NCBI GenBank assembly: GCA_021234155.1
Contig: JAJEKV010000226.1
Location: forward strand, 1-64,000
Origin: Isoetes taiwanensis
Lineage: Eukaryota > Streptophyta > Lycopodiopsida > Isoetales > Isoetaceae
Length of the DNA stretch: 64,000 bases
Direction of reading: 5' to 3'
A program made the translations under genes and the position numbers. The notes beneath the pieces are model-generated. The model did not search any database. It had not been told where the DNA came from and saw nothing but the letters and a program-made list of their open reading frames with translations. Numbering within the stretch: position 1 is the first letter of the stretch; each line of letters starts with the position of its first letter. Below, piece after piece: positions 11,830 to 24,750 of this stretch.

Positions 11830-13330
11830 ACAGCAATATCATATTCTTGAATCTTACAAGCCCATGCATATCTTGGCCTTAAATTTGTTTTTGAGAACAA
11901 CAAAGACAAAGGATTTTTGCTTCATATACACTGAGTATGGTATTTTTTGGATAAGATGTCCTTGTCTATCAATCAAAAACATAAGACTTTGCACTTTTCT
12001 CGAGCCTTGGGTACCTCATTTTCAGTATTAGACCAAATCTTGCTAGAAAAGTTACCACCCCTTAGATCTTGCAATAAAACCAACCCTCTGACTCTTTTTG
12101 TTATCGATATATAAGCTTCAAAGGTTTAGTTGCATCGGGGAGGTTTTAAAAGTGCGAGAAGTGGAGATGGCTTGTATAATCTTGTCGAGAAGGCAAGTTG
12201 GCAAGTCACGAGTCCACTCTACCATGATTAACTTACTCTCATGCTTGGTGTATTTGCCTACCTTGGTGAGATCGGATATAGAACTCTGATTATTAGAGAA
12301 GTGAGGAACATACATTCTTAAAAACTTACCATACCTAGGAAACTTTTTACTTCCTTGTTGAGGTTTTGGTGATCACAAAGCTTTTTAATGCTTCCACTTT
12401 GCTCTCGACCACTTGAATCCCTTTAGAGGAGATCTCATGCCCTAACAATCCTCCCTTAGAGCATAGAAATACACATTTTTAGGGTTTAAACTCCTCCTCC
12501 TTCCTGCACATGCCACATATCTTAGTTAGATAATTGAAATGATCTCTCAAAGTGATCCCAAGCGAGGAGATCATCAAGAAAAACTCTAAAAAAGCGGCGG
12601 GAGGCATATCCTTGAATATAGTATCCATTGTTCTTTGAAAGGATTCTTTGGAGCATTCATCAAACCAAAGGCATTCTCTTCATATAAAAAAGTTCCCCAT
12701 GGGTGATGAAAATTTGTTTTTGGTTGATCTTCTAGCTTGAGAAATTTGGTTGAATCTTTGAGAAGCCATCAAAAAGTATGTCTCTTTCCACCTTGACATG
12801 TAAAACCTCTTCAAAAAGTGGAGGGTAGCAGTCTTTAACAGTGGCCTTGTTCAAATCTGTAATCAATACAAATTCGATAGTTTTGTTCTTTTTTTCCATG
12901 AGGCACAATGCATGATAACCATTACGGATTTGAAATTTGGGTGATCACACACACGCATCTTTCATTTTAGTAACTCCTCTCTAATCCAAGTCTAGCAAGG
13001 CCACATTAATCCTTCTTAGTTTTTGCATCCGCGAGTGGCGCCTTCCTTAATTTTTATTTCAAATTCACAAATGTTTTTATCAACACCAATCGAGTTCATT
13101 ATAATCCCATGCAAAAACATCTTTCCATTCTTTGAAGAAATCTATTACCATGCATTCACTCTTTTTCCTCAAACATATCACCAACATAAAGGTTCTTTCT
13201 TGTCCATTTTTTTCTATCTTAATTTCTCTAACTTTTTTTTTTCACTACTAGCATTGATTACCAATATAGGATGTATTTGTTTGAGTTCTTCTTCCTCCAA
13301 TTCTTCCTCCTTGATAGCACAATACGCCAA
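11830..13330 (-). pseudogene. Reverse transcriptase with degenerate RNase H, unit B
   Basis: The layout matches unit A: polymerase lead-in at 13,330-13,020, the first-Asp block near 12,770, the FLDD block near 12,565, and the degenerate RNase H from 12,315. The frame is broken more often than in unit A, and only short open pieces remain (for example 12,118-12,315). Confidence 0.75.
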
Positions 13331-13389
13331 ATGTTCGGAGCAAAACACTCTTACACAAGGTATCAGCCTCTTCATTGAACTTTCTTGTG

Positions 13390-13775
13390 ACAAGTAGCTC
13401 GGGATGCAAATGTTGATAGTTCCCCTAGTGCTTGATCCTAAGCATAATCATCTCTTCATTTTTAGTTTGATATTCCCCAAAATTTGCACGCATGGAGAGT
13501 CTCCAAATACAATGATGTCATTAACACCTAAGTGCCTAGCCTCTTGTAGCCCGCTATCAAAGCTTTATATTCAGCCATGTTAGAAGTAGCGTTTTGATGA
13601 ATTCTGCCAACTTTTTGCCATTAGTTTTGCTTGACTGTCCTTAAGAATGGCGTGAGAAGAAGCTATACTCAATTTCTTAGAACACCACCATCAAACCATA
13701 AATAAGCAAAGTTTATTCCTGGTTGTACATTGCATACCTTAATTGGACTTGTGTCCCACCCCATATTAGTCATGG
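13390..13775 (-). pseudogene. Archaeal-type RNase H, unit B
   Basis: The D-E-D motifs fall at about 13,700 (FDGG), 13,570 (MAEYKAL) and 13,500 (FGDS), again between the protease and reverse transcriptase. This second copy supports the domain order as a property of the family. Confidence 0.65.
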
Positions 13776-14528
13776 TGGCTTCATATACCCCAAGTTGATT
13801 GGATATCAAAGCACATCTTCTTCAATGAAGTTAAAGAATCAAACTCCCAAGCTTGTTGTAGATAACAACTGTTTTCTTCCATCGGTTATGGTACATTCCC
13901 TTTTGACCAAGCAATTCGGCATCTCTTTGTTGTGACCATCTCCTTCCTAAAGTAAATCATAAATATCTGCTTTCTCATCCATTCCTTCAAATGCAACCAC
14001 AACAAATTAGCGACCACAACAATTCCTTCAATATCTATTGGTACTTTACTTACAATCCCTATGGGATTAATTCTTGAATGAAGAAAGATTTCCATTACCA
14101 TAGGAGCTTTCTAATCTACCTCTAAAGCCACATTGTTTCATCACATGATGTGGCATAACATTTTAAGGTGATCCCCCATCCAACAATACCTTAGACAAAG
14201 CTTTCTTCCCAATGTTGGTTTGCACATGTGAAGGCACCGGGGATCATGTTCATCTTGTACTAGCATTTGCTCCTCAATGTGATTTGTAAGCGCCAATTTG
14301 TTCCTCTTGTGTGAGACAAACCTGTTCATCTTGAGTCAAGTTAAGCATCTTCTTTCTATAAGTGGGTTGCAATCCTTAATAATGTGAGCAAATCTACACT
14401 AACTTTAGAATTTTTCATAAGTACTTCAAAGTCATCACCATCTTTATCTTTTTTTTAGGAATTTACGACAAGGCCGGGGAGGTACAAAGGCACTTACCAT
14501 CTTGTGCGGGTTGCTTATTTTCACTCAT
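13776..14528 (-). pseudogene. Aspartic protease region, unit B
   Basis: Opens at 14,528 with the same MSENKQ start as unit A. The Gln-rich linker is at 14,340-14,260 and the DGGSP motif at about 14,170-14,190, split by frameshifts. The downstream unassigned segment (14,101-13,886) encodes IDIEGIVVVANL and is conserved in all units. Confidence 0.65.
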
Positions 14529-14544
14529 TTTACCTTTAACGAGC

Positions 14545-15790
14545 TAACTTCTATTTCTTCTTGAGATAACCCTTGTCTTTCATTCCCCTTGTATGCTGAC
14601 CATAATTTCTTCACGATTTCTTCAAATTCACGCCATCGATGGGATAGCTAGCTTGGACAAATATTTGTGATGGCGATAGGCTCAGCGGTTTTGGCTTTCT
14701 CTGTCTTGCAAATACTCTCTTTAACACTACATCTGTCTTCATAATGTCACGTAGCTTTACAAAGGCACAAGCAAGGACACTCTTTTCCATAATGGCCTCT
14801 CTTGTTGCATTTTGGGGCATATCACGTACCAACAAACATCGAGGAAAGAATGTGTTTCTCTCATACAAAATGCACAAGGGGATAGCTTTTTCTTTCAGTC
14901 TAGATGCTTTCAATTCTTGAAGTTGCTTGGTGACCTCAAGTAAAAGCCTCGACCAACTTTGTCAATCTGCTGCCTTGGTAGTAGCGGCCGATCTTGTCGA
15001 TTCTTGGTGCCTTGGGTTTCTTCTTATCTTTTTGTGCGACATATCTTGGTATAGCATCAGCACCCATATATTCTGTTCAAAATCTGGGAAGAAAGGATCA
15101 TTAGTGGTATGAGTATCATCGGTAAATAGGAAAGCACATCGACAATCTCAATGGCCTTGTTAAAAGCTTTATGGATGGTTGCAAACCCCCTCCCTGTTTT
15201 GTAAATCTTTAGCATCTTCACATTGTACTCTTGATCTACCGGTCGGACCCTTATGAAAGATGCAACAAGGTGTAAGGTATGGTTAGGTACTTGATTAGTT
15301 TGGCATTTTGTTAAGTACACATGAAATCTTTCCACATATTGGTGAGCAGTCTCACCATTTCTAATATGAAAGGTTTGTAATTCAAAATGAGATCTTGAGG
15401 GTCATAAACCTTACAAATCTAGATAAAAACCTTTTGACAATTTCATCCCATGTGTGTTGATACCATCACTTATCACATACTCCAACCAAGCCCTTACTTC
15501 ATCATTTTGAAGCACTTCTTGAATTGACAAACTTAGTCCCTTTCTTGTGTCAGGTATTCTTGATAATATTCATCAAAGATCTTAAGAAAGTTGTTAGCAC
15601 TCATGCTAGAATCAAATGTAGGAACAGGGAATAGGGACATTGAGTTCAAAGTATTGGCGGGCATACTAGCATTGAGATTCTTGACTTATTCGGATGTCTG
15701 GATACACCTTGAGGAGTAGCTTGTGTTTTACGTATTGTCTTGTACCCCTCGGCATGGTGGGATGTTTTGACATTTAGTCCCAGGAGCCAT
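14545..15790 (-). pseudogene. Gag, unit B
   Basis: ATG at 15,790. Open pieces at 15,646-15,834, 15,057-15,335 (capsid-like, MERFHVYLTKCQTNQVPN) and 14,611-14,913 (zinc-knuckle region). Same features and same breaks in kind as unit A, but at different positions, as expected of sequencing errors rather than shared mutations. Confidence 0.7.
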
Positions 15791-15836
15791 AGTTCCCAAG
15801 AACCCGAGGGTTGGATCTCGGTAGGAGCCTCCAAGA

Positions 15837-18231
15837 TGTTGAGGGTAATCTGGCAAAACCCTCAACTAGAATGGTTTAGGACCTCAGGTTGCTTGGGGCA
15901 ACCACTCTAAACCTAAATCTTGCAAAAACTTTTCACCACAAGCACGGTTAGTGACTTTCCCATTTCAAAAAAAACCTTGTTTCCTCTTTTCAATACCAAG
16001 CACAAATGGCGGGTGAATTTTACTTGGGAAAAGTATGAGTGTGATCCCAACACTTGATATTAAAAGGGTGCAAAATCCTTTTTGAAGTCAGGGCAGTTCT
16101 AGATACTTAAAAATCTATGCGACCTAGTCAAAAATTGGTCAATACTCTCGTGACGAGAAATTCTCAAATGTTTTTTGTGAGATATTATTTTTGATCACGG
16201 GACAAGGGACTGATCTAATTGTTCTTGTAGGTAAAAGTGCAACACCTTTTTTGGGATTACTTTGAATCTTTGAATGAGCGAGAGGTAATTTACCAGCTTG
16301 GCTAATTTGTGTTTTTGATAATGAGAGATATTTATTTATATATTTTTTTTTTTTCACGAGGAGCCGAGAATAGAAGATATGCGAGGTTTTGATAATAACA
16401 TATGGAATTTGAACCTTTGCTAGAGAGTTTTGTAGCAGAAAAAGATAGGTTCTTTTTTGACTCTTATCGGATAGCTAGGACTTAGCTTTGACAAATATTT
16501 ATATGTTTATATTTTCCTTGAATGCAAGATGACTTTTCTTATGAAGCCCTAAGTAGGATCTTTCTAATATGCATTAGAAAAAAAACTAGAACAATATTTT
16601 GGATATGCATAACTTTCTTGAAAAGGAAGTTGAGAAAAAATTTTACCAAAATTCGGTTTTCATTCTTAACAAATCATCTGGGGGAGTTTCACATAACTTC
16701 AAATAACTCACAATTCAGGAGTCCAATAATACTTAGGGATCGGACGAGAATAATTGGTTGACTTCTTGCTCAATCAAATAAAATTGATCACGAGCAAGGA
16801 AGGTCAATTCACAAGCCGAAGATCGTATTGACATGTATTTCGCATCACAATCTCCCAAATGCGCCAAAAGCCCTTGAAATTTCACAGGTTGATTTGCCCC
16901 TTTTTGAAAATGCACGGTTACGATTTCCAATTCTTGCAAGATTGTAGTTATAGTCATTTGGGTTTGGAGTTCTTGGGATCACTCAAGTTAAATCGGGGAG
17001 AATACAGTCATGATTAGGTAGTTCCCGGCTACTAAAAATCGTTTCTTGGCACGCAAATCTTAGGGTTCTTGTTTTTTTTTTCTTGTGAAGAAATATCCCA
17101 CAGGAGGGAATGGAAAAAAGCCAAAAGGTATAAATATAGATCCATTGACCAGTCTTCGATTACGTGGTCTCCTCCCGCGCCTTCGGCTCGTGTTTCGACT
17201 TGCATGAGGGGCGCCACTTGGCGAAGGATGAGAGGAGTAGATAAATGGGGGTAGATGTAGGTAGGTTTATCATTTTTCAAAAGAGCCGCAGCGCCCCAAA
17301 GAAGGCCATTTAGAAGGTCGATATAACCTCTTTTTCAAAAATGTTTGTGCGGTGGCATGTTTTCATGTGGGCTACCGGATAGTATCATCAAATTTTCAAA
17401 TGGAATACTTTGATTTTTTGGAAAAAAATGACAAGCATGGGGGCTTGGTGAGGAATGGCTTAAAAATGGTGAAGATGTGGCATAAAAGGGTTGGTAACAT
17501 CTTTTCCTAGTCAAAATGATGATTTTGGTGAAGTGGCATGAAGTATGGATGATATGGGTGACCGCGTGTGTCTATGAATGGTGAAGTGGAATTGAATGAT
17601 GAAGTGGATGTTTGTATCTTTTGCAATTTCTTTTTTTTTGACAGTACTACTAGGGAGCTCTCATTTCTTGCATAGTTGGACATGTCTTGCTTTTGTCCTT
17701 CTTTTTTGTAAACCTAGTAAAAATTATAACTCTAGGTACTTTTTGAAATAATTCATGAGGCTCCCCTAATGCTTGACTTTGGTGAGGTGGGTGGATGGAA
17801 CATGGAGTGTGTGTTTCATTTGACTAGAGAAAAAAAATGTTACCAACACCATAGTATGTAATGAGAGGAGATGGAAATATGGAAAAAGAAAAAAATGGAA
17901 TGGAGGCACATGGAATGAAAAAGAATTAGGCAACTTTAGAATATCAAACTTCAATGCTCAAATCAGAAATGTCATACCAAGTTGTGATCTTACAAATTCT
18001 TCAATGGCGGGCTTCATTTGGTAACTTGCCTTTGTGACCTTCCATTTGTAAATCTCCTTTGATGTTTTCTCAGTGAATGTCCTTCTTTGGTTCTTCAAGT
18101 CCTTGTGTCTTTTTAGCTTTTTTTTTTGAAAGATCTTCAAAGTTGCAACTTCAAATACTCCTTATGTGCTTATTGAACCATGTATTTGGAAATGCTAATG
18201 GTTCTTCCATGCTGCCATGAGTGGCAGCATC
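15837..18231 (-). repeat. LTR of unit C
   Basis: Left edge TGTTGAGGGTAAT at 15,837 and right edge at the hairpin ATGCTGCCATGAGTGGCAGCAT (18,209-18,230). It matches the LTRs of A and B with many single-base and short indel differences. Confidence 0.65.
17129..17138 (-). promoter_or_regulatory. TATA box in LTR of unit C
   Basis: TATATTTATA on the minus strand, in register with the boxes at 1,293 and 8,487. Confidence 0.6.
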
Positions 18232-19079
18232 CTTATAAAAGCGGTGGTTTTCAAACTTCTCAAGACATTAATTCCTTCTTGTATCTTGAAATATTGGTGG
18301 TGGGTGGGCCAGCAATCATGGGAAGATGTTTGGGAAAGCAAGTTTATATGAAAAGCAAGCCTTGAGTGTGTCAGATGATAATGAATGAACAAGAGGTGAA
18401 CTGTAATGGCCAGGTACAAGAATGAGTTCAACATCTAGGCTGCCATGGTGATATGATGGCGACTTTTTAAAGTGAATGTATGCTTTCAAGGCCCGAGTAG
18501 AAAAAAATGAGAGAAGTATGAATGGTGGACTACTCTTGAGCAGAATGGAGGTTTATGAATGAAAAGCGGAAGGGTGTATTTTGTTATACAAAATAAATTA
18601 AGGTTAGCATAAAATGCGGTGAGTGGTGGAAGTGAAAGCGACATGCTCATCAAGGTGAATGGATGAGAAGTGAATAAAGGTGTAGGTGAAATCAAGAGGT
18701 GTCCCTGCCATGGCAAAGTATAATATTAGGAGGAACAGCACGAGCCTCATGTACCTTAGCCCTTGAAATAAACATTTTACGCAACTTCACATTAGAACCA
18801 AAGGGCGTTAATTTATCAATTGCTATAAATGAACTAACTTAAAATAAATCAGCACTAAAGGAACAATACCTTATTTGCAAAAGAATCCTTTGCCCTATTC
18901 TATTTATTCTATTTTCAATTTATAAATGAACTAACTTAAGATAAATCCCGGTGCTTTAAGAGTAATACCTATTGCCTTTGCAAAAAAACTTTTATCTAAC
19001 ACAGCGCCTATTCTAACATCTATACAACAAAAGTTTATTCAAATAGACTACAAAGGGCAACATGTTAGCATACCTCTTA
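18232..19079 (-). other. 3' untranslated region of unit C
   Basis: Noncoding, the counterpart of 9,625-10,449, with the same duplicated block around GAACTAACTTAA at about 18,830 and 18,920. Confidence 0.55.
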
Positions 19080-20270
19080 AGATGTAAATGTTGATAGGAT
19101 TTGAGTAAGATTCTTCCTTAAGAGTACGGGCTTTGTCCAATGCTCGGAAATTCTGGTCCTTGTAACTTCAAAGTCCTTAGACTCTTCAAATTTGCTACCA
19201 AGTCTTCCTTTGCCTTATTCCATTTTAGGACTAGCTCTCCATCTTTCAAGGTACCTTGCAATTTGTCTTTGCTTTGAAGAATTTCTAGATCTTTAGCCTT
19301 TTTAATAGTATAGCATTTTTCAGCTTCATATCTATGCTCTTCTAATTGCATAAGCCATTGCACACCTTTCTTCAAGTGCTTCCCCTATTTTCAAATTTAA
19401 TTTCAAAAGCCATTCTCAAGGATGGGCTCAAGCTCTTTGGAATGATGGACTCTATCCCATAAACTAGACTAAAGGTGTATGTTTTGAGGTGAGTTTTGGT
19501 TCAGGTGGAATTAAATAGACATCATGCAACCTCAAATGCAATCCTTTTTGAGACACTAATAGTCTTTTTTGAGGATAGTTTGAGCACTTTGTTGGTAGGA
19601 TTAAGGCCATTACCTTAGGGATAGTGGGATGTAACTCTTAGAATGTCTTACTTTGAGAGTTGCTAGCAATGTAACATAGCATATTCGGCTGTTTGCCCTC
19701 TATCGAGATGTCTCTGGTTTGAAGGGACACCAAATCGGCCTGAGATATTTTCATGGATGAACCTAGCGATTGGTATAAGCATTGCTTGTCTCCGAGGAGG
19801 TAACTTCAACCCATTTTGTAAAATAATGGTGGCTACAGAATATCTTGGTCTTTGTCTGAGAAGAAGGTGAATCCTACCGGGTCTGAAATCAAGTCCCAGG
19901 ACTTGGAAGGGTCTGGAGAAGTTATGGCTGATTAAAGGCAGGCTGGTTGAAATTCTTCTACCAAAAATTTGGCATTTATGGCAGCATTTGATTGTTTCAT
20001 AGGTCCTTGAAGAGTTGGCCAATATGCCCGACCCTCAAGATTTTTTCTTTGTAGTATCTGCTGACAAAATGTCCACCACATATATCGCCTTCATACGACA
20101 TGCTTCTACAATACTAGCAGCTTCTTCTTCATCAACACACCTCAAAATGATACCTGCTGTCATACGCATAACACATTATCTATTAGCTTGAACTTATTTG
20201 CATTTTTTTCCTTGAACCTTCTTTTTGGTTGAGTTGAGTTCTTACGGCATCTCATTTTGATTCCAAATAT
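19080..20270 (-). pseudogene. Integrase, unit C
   Basis: Open pieces at 19,663-20,022 (KCQIFGRR, then the start of the core with LGLDF) and 19,118-19,375 (C-terminal part, GVQWLMQLEEHRYEAEK). Compared with unit B the C-terminal domain reads better here, but the second Asp block is damaged. Confidence 0.65.
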
Positions 20271-20439
20271 CTTCTTATATTAAACTTGCCAATCGCCCTC
20301 ACTTTAAAGGTTTACGTACTTTTGCATCATCTTGAACCTCATGAGTCAACCCTTCTTCATCTTCACATCAGAAGCAAAATATTAGTCAAATATGTGGGAT
20401 CATTTACCAAATTAATCCTTTAACGGCAATATCATATTC

Positions 20440-21620
20440 TTGGATCTTACAAGCCCATGCATATCGACGCTGCCCTGGCGGAACAACAAAGAGACCATAG
20501 CGATTTTGAACATATACACCTGTGGTATGACTGTTTTTTGGATAAGATGTCCCTTGTCTCATGCAACCTCAAAACATAAGACCTGCTGCACTTTTCTCGA
20601 GCCTTGGGTACCTCATTTCGGTATTAGACCAAATTACCTTAGAAATAGTAGGATGAACTCTTAATGATGTCTTACTTTGAGCTTTGTTAACTTGATATAA
20701 CTTCAAAGGTTGGATTGCATCGGGGAGAGGGTTTTAAAAGTCGCGAATATTTTGGAAGGATGAAGCATATTTGCCGAGGCTTTCGCAAGTAACCGGCCCA
20801 TTTTCTAAAATAATTAACTTACTCTCATGGAAGAAGGTGTGGACCTTGGTGAGATCGGATATAGGAAAGGGTCTGATTATTATAGCGGTGAGGAACATAC
20901 ATTCTTAAAAATTCCATACCTACCAAACTTTTGGCATTCATGCCAGGTTTTTGGTGATGCAAGCTTTTTTTAATGCTTCCTTGCTCTCGACCACTTGAAT
21001 CCCTTTAAGGAATCTGTACCCTAACAATCCTCCCTTAGAGCATAGAAATACACATTTTTAGGGTTTTAAACTCACATCCTCCCTTCACACACATACCACA
21101 TATCTTGGTTAGATAGTGGAAATGATCTCTCAGAGTGATCCCAAGCGAGATCATCAGAAAAACTCTAAAACAGCGAGGAGGCATATCCTTGAATATAGTA
21201 TCCATTGTTCTTTGAAAGTTGCTGGAGCATTCATCAAACCAAAGGCATTCTCTTCATAGCAAGGTTCCCCATGGAGTGATAGAAACTGTTTTGGTTGATC
21301 TTCTAACACTTGAGAAATTTGGTTGAATCACGAGAAATACATCAAAAAGAGTATGTCTCTTTCCACCTTGACATGTAAAACCTCTCTTCCAAAAGGCGGA
21401 GGAGTACTTGAGTCTTTAACAGTGGCCTTGTGAAATCTGTAATCAATACAAATTCTGATAGTTATGTTTTTTGGATAAGATGTCATGAAATCAATCAAAA
21501 ACTATATAAGGATTTGAAATTTTCTCGGACACTTGGTGCCTCATTTTAGTAACTAGACCAAATCTTGCTGGAGAAAAGTTACCCTGCCGATTAGGGCTAA
21601 ACCCTCTGCCTTTTTTGGAA
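20440..21620. other. Scrambled consensus at the centre of the foldback
   Basis: The sequence alternates between pieces of two different places in the same element. For example, near 20,760-20,870 words from the integrase region (CCCATTTTCTAAAATAAT) sit inside the degenerate RNase H region, and at 21,460-21,610 words from the RNase H region (TTTTTTGGATAAGATGTC) replace the sequence upstream of reverse transcriptase. The orientation changes between 21,480 and 21,610. This is what a consensus of mis-aligned repeat copies would look like. Confidence 0.6.
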
Positions 21621-22640
21621 GAGGCTTCCAAATGTTTGTTGCGGAAAGAGTTTAACTCTTTTTGGATGGCTTCTCAGGATTCAACCAAATTTCTGTTAAA
21701 GCTAGAAGATCAACCAAAGCAAGGTTCAACTCCATGGGGAACTTTTAGATGAAATGTATTTATGCAGATAGATGCTCATCAGTTTGGGGGTATATTCAAG
21801 GATAGCACCTCACTGCTTTTAGAGTTTTCTTGATGATCTCTGTTTGGGAAAGACACTTGAGAGATCATTTCAATTATCTAAGGGGCTAAGTTATTATTGG
21901 CATGTGCAGGAAGGGACTGCTATTAAACAATAAAAATGGCCGCAAATGCCCATAATTTGGGGAAGATGTTTGGGGCAGCTGAGATCTCCCATAAAGGGAT
22001 TCAAGTCTGGGGAGCAAAGTTCCCTGGGACCTGCTTGCATCACCAAAGCGCAGGTATATTCTTGCTAGGTATGGTTATTTTTTAAGAATGTATGTTTCCT
22101 CACTTCTCTAATACTGCTAGCTCTTCATCTGATCTCACCAAGGTAGGCAAATACACCAAGCATGGTTTTAAGGATTATTCATGTGGTAGAGTGGACTCAG
22201 ACTCTCAAACTTAAGCCTTCGTGTTCAGCCATATCCCTTCTGCACTTGCAAAACTATCTGATGCAATAAACCTTTGGAATTAAATATCCTCAAATTATAA
22301 CAAAAAGAGGCATGGGTTTGCGCGGTTTATTGCAAACTACGGGAAAGGGGCTAAAACTTTCGACCAAGACAAAATTTGTTCAATCACGTTATAGAGTTCA
22401 AGGCTCGAAAAGTGCAGGGTCTTATGTTTTGATTGATGAATAGGACACATCTTATCAAAAGCAGTCATACTCAGTGTATATGAAGCAAAATCCTTTGTCT
22501 TTGTTGTTCTCAAAACTGCCTAAGGCCAAGATATGCAGATGGGCTTGTAAGATTCAAGAATGTAATATTCTTTATTAAAGTGATTATTTGGTAAATGATC
22601 CCAGTACATATTTGACTAATATTTTGTTTGGCGGGAAGAT
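21610..22640 (+). pseudogene. RT fragment and degenerate RNase H, unit C'
   Basis: Begins in the block before the first catalytic Asp (CTTTTTTGGAAGAGG at about 21,610). The first-Asp block is at 21,655-21,690 and the DD block at about 21,830. The classical RNase H position follows at 22,260-22,640 without a recognisable TDAS motif. The 5' part of the polymerase is missing because of the fold. Confidence 0.65.
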
Positions 22641-22719
22641 GAAGAAGGGTTGACTCATGAGGTTCAAGATGATCACGGAGTACTAATGTAAACCTTATGC
22701 GGGAAGCGGTGTGGCGAAA

Positions 22720-23900
22720 TATAGAAGATATTTGGAATCAAATGAGATGCCGGAAGAACTCAACTCCAACAAAAGAAGGTTCAATAAGTTCAAGCCGCTA
22801 GATAATGTGTTATCTGGGTATGACAAAAGGAATTATCAATTTTTGAGGTGTGTTGATGAAGAAGAAGCTAAAGTTAGTATTAGAAGCATGTCATGAAGGG
22901 TATGTGGTGGACATTTTCTTGCGGATACTCTGACAAAAAAATCTTGAGAAATTTGGTTATTGTGTAACTCTCTTCAAGGACTACTATGAAACAATCAAAT
23001 GCTGCCATAAATGCCAAATTTTTGGTAGAAGAATTCTTCAACCATTTGCCTTAGCATATAACTTCTCGGGGACCCTTCCAAGTCACGGGACTTGATTTCA
23101 TAAGGACACATAGATCCACCTTCTTCTGCACGACAATTATATTCTTGTATCTTGAGTTATTTTACAAAATGGGCTGACTTCTCCCCTGAACAAGCAAATG
23201 CTTATACCAGCTAGGTTCATCTAGGAAAATATCCATGGTTGGTGTCCCCTTCAAGCTGCTCGATAGAAGCCTTGATTTGAATGATGTTATAGCTACATTG
23301 CTAGCAACTCTCAAAGTAAGACATTCTAGAGTTCATCCTACTATCCCCAAAGGTAATGGTGAGAATCCACTAACAAAGTGCTCAAACTATCCTCAAAAGA
23401 CTATTAGTGTCTCAAAAGTTGGCATTTGAGGTTGCATGATGCTGTGGGCTTCTGAAACTACAACAAAACTTAGACAAACATACACCTTTTAGTCTAGTTT
23501 ATGGGATAGAGTCTATCATTCAGTGAAACTTGAGCTTCCATCATGAGAATGGCTTTGAAATTAAATTTGAAATAAGGGGAAGCACTTGAAAGGTGTGCGG
23601 CTTATGCAATTAGAAGAGCATAGATATGAAGCTGAAAATGCTATACTATTAAAAGGCTAAAGATCTAGCGACCTTCAAAACAACACACAAATTGCAAGGT
23701 ACCTTGAAGATGGAAACTAGTCCTAAAATGGAATAAGGCAAAAGGAAAAGCTGTACTATGGAAATTTGAAGAGGCATGGGAAGGACCTTTTGAAGTTACT
23801 GAGGGACCAGCGAGGCCAAGATTCATATTGGTTGAAGTCTATACAGGAAAGGAAGAATCTTACCAAATCCTATCAACATTCTACATCTTAAGAGGTATTG
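22720..23900 (+). pseudogene. Integrase, unit C'
   Basis: Linker at 22,711-22,896 (MAKYRRYLESNEMP, then VDEEEAKVS). Zinc region at about 22,885-23,040 (ACHEG... and CCHKCQIFG). Core with LDFIGP-like block near 23,095 and GVPFKL at 23,236. C-terminal domain to a stop at about 23,893 after HILRGIGDN-like codons. Frames are broken at CTG/CAG sites and in homopolymers. Confidence 0.7.
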
Positions 23901-24727
23901 GCGACAACATGTTGCCCTTAGTCTATTTGAATAAACTTTGTTGTATAGATGTTAGAATAGGTGATTAATGTTAGATAAAAGTTTTTTTGCAAAAGGCATT
24001 ACTCTTAAAGCACTGATTTATCTTAAGTTAGTTCATTTATAGCAATTGATAAATAGAATAATTATTATTAGGATAAATTGTTCCTTTAGTCTTGATTTAT
24101 TTTAAGTTAGTTCATTTATAGCAATTGATAAGTGCGTCCTTGGTTCTAATGTGAAGTTCTTGAGAAAAGTTTATTTCAAGGCTACAAGTACATGAGGCTC
24201 AGGTTGTTCCCTCTAATATTATACTTTTGCCATGCAGGACCACCCTCTTGATTTCACCTTACACCTTTGTTCACTTCTCATCCATTCACCTTGATGAGCA
24301 TCTTTGTCTCCACTTCCACCACCGGTGACATTTTATGCTAACTTAATTTATTTTGTATAACAGGTACACCCTCGCTCTTCATTCATAAACCTTCCATTCT
24401 GCTCAAGAGTAGTCCACCATTCATACTTCATCATTTTTCTACTGCGCTCGGTATACATTCATATCGAAAAACGCCTGCCATATCACCCACATGGCAGCTA
24501 GATGTTGAAGGCCCGATTCTTGTCTCTTTGTCATTCTGAGGTTCACCCTCTTGTTCATTCATTATCATCTGACACACTCAAGGCTTGCTTTCATATAAAC
24601 TTGCTTTCAAACATCTTCTCCCCATGATTGCCATTCATTCCATCCATCATGGCAATAATGCATCTTTACCAAGAAGGGAATTAATGTCTTGAAATTTGGA
24701 AAAACACCTTAACTCTTCTTTTTAGCA
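23901..24727 (+). other. 3' untranslated region of unit C'
   Basis: Noncoding mirror of 18,232-19,079. The direct block TAGCAATTGATAAATAGAATA / TAGCAATTGATAAGTG occurs at about 24,042 and 24,118. Confidence 0.55.
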
Positions 24728-24730
24728 TGA

Positions 24731-24750
24731 TGCTGCCACTCATGGCAGCA
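24731..24750 (+). repeat. Conserved hairpin at the presumed LTR start
   Basis: A perfect 8-bp stem, TGCTGCCA and TGGCAGCA, with loop CTCA. It recurs at 9,603-9,622 (damaged), 18,210-18,229, 32,567 (damaged) and 41,074. The deletion in unit A ends here. Confidence 0.6.

Larger units (their letters stand above)
7139..15836 (-). mobile_element. Ty3/gypsy unit B, the most complete unit
   Basis: About 8.7 kb from one LTR boundary to the next. Minus-strand order: gag from 15,790, protease from 14,528, RNase H from 13,775, reverse transcriptase from about 13,330, integrase to about 10,450, an untranslated 3' region, then LTR 9,624-7,139. No frame is intact. It shares its LTR with the neighbouring units, so A, B and C look like a head-to-tail LTR-internal-LTR-internal array, either from recombination or from the assembly. 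Confidence 0.85.
15837..21480 (-). mobile_element. Ty3/gypsy unit C, cut in RT by the fold
   Basis: LTR (15,837-18,231), 3' untranslated region, integrase and part of reverse transcriptase. The unit ends at the fold near 21,480, so gag, protease and the added RNase H are absent. From 20,440 onward its sequence is scrambled. Confidence 0.75.

Noticed and set aside
22711-22896. A separate small gene starting MAKYRRYLESNEMP
   Set aside because: It is the linker in front of the integrase zinc region; the same codons occur in all units.
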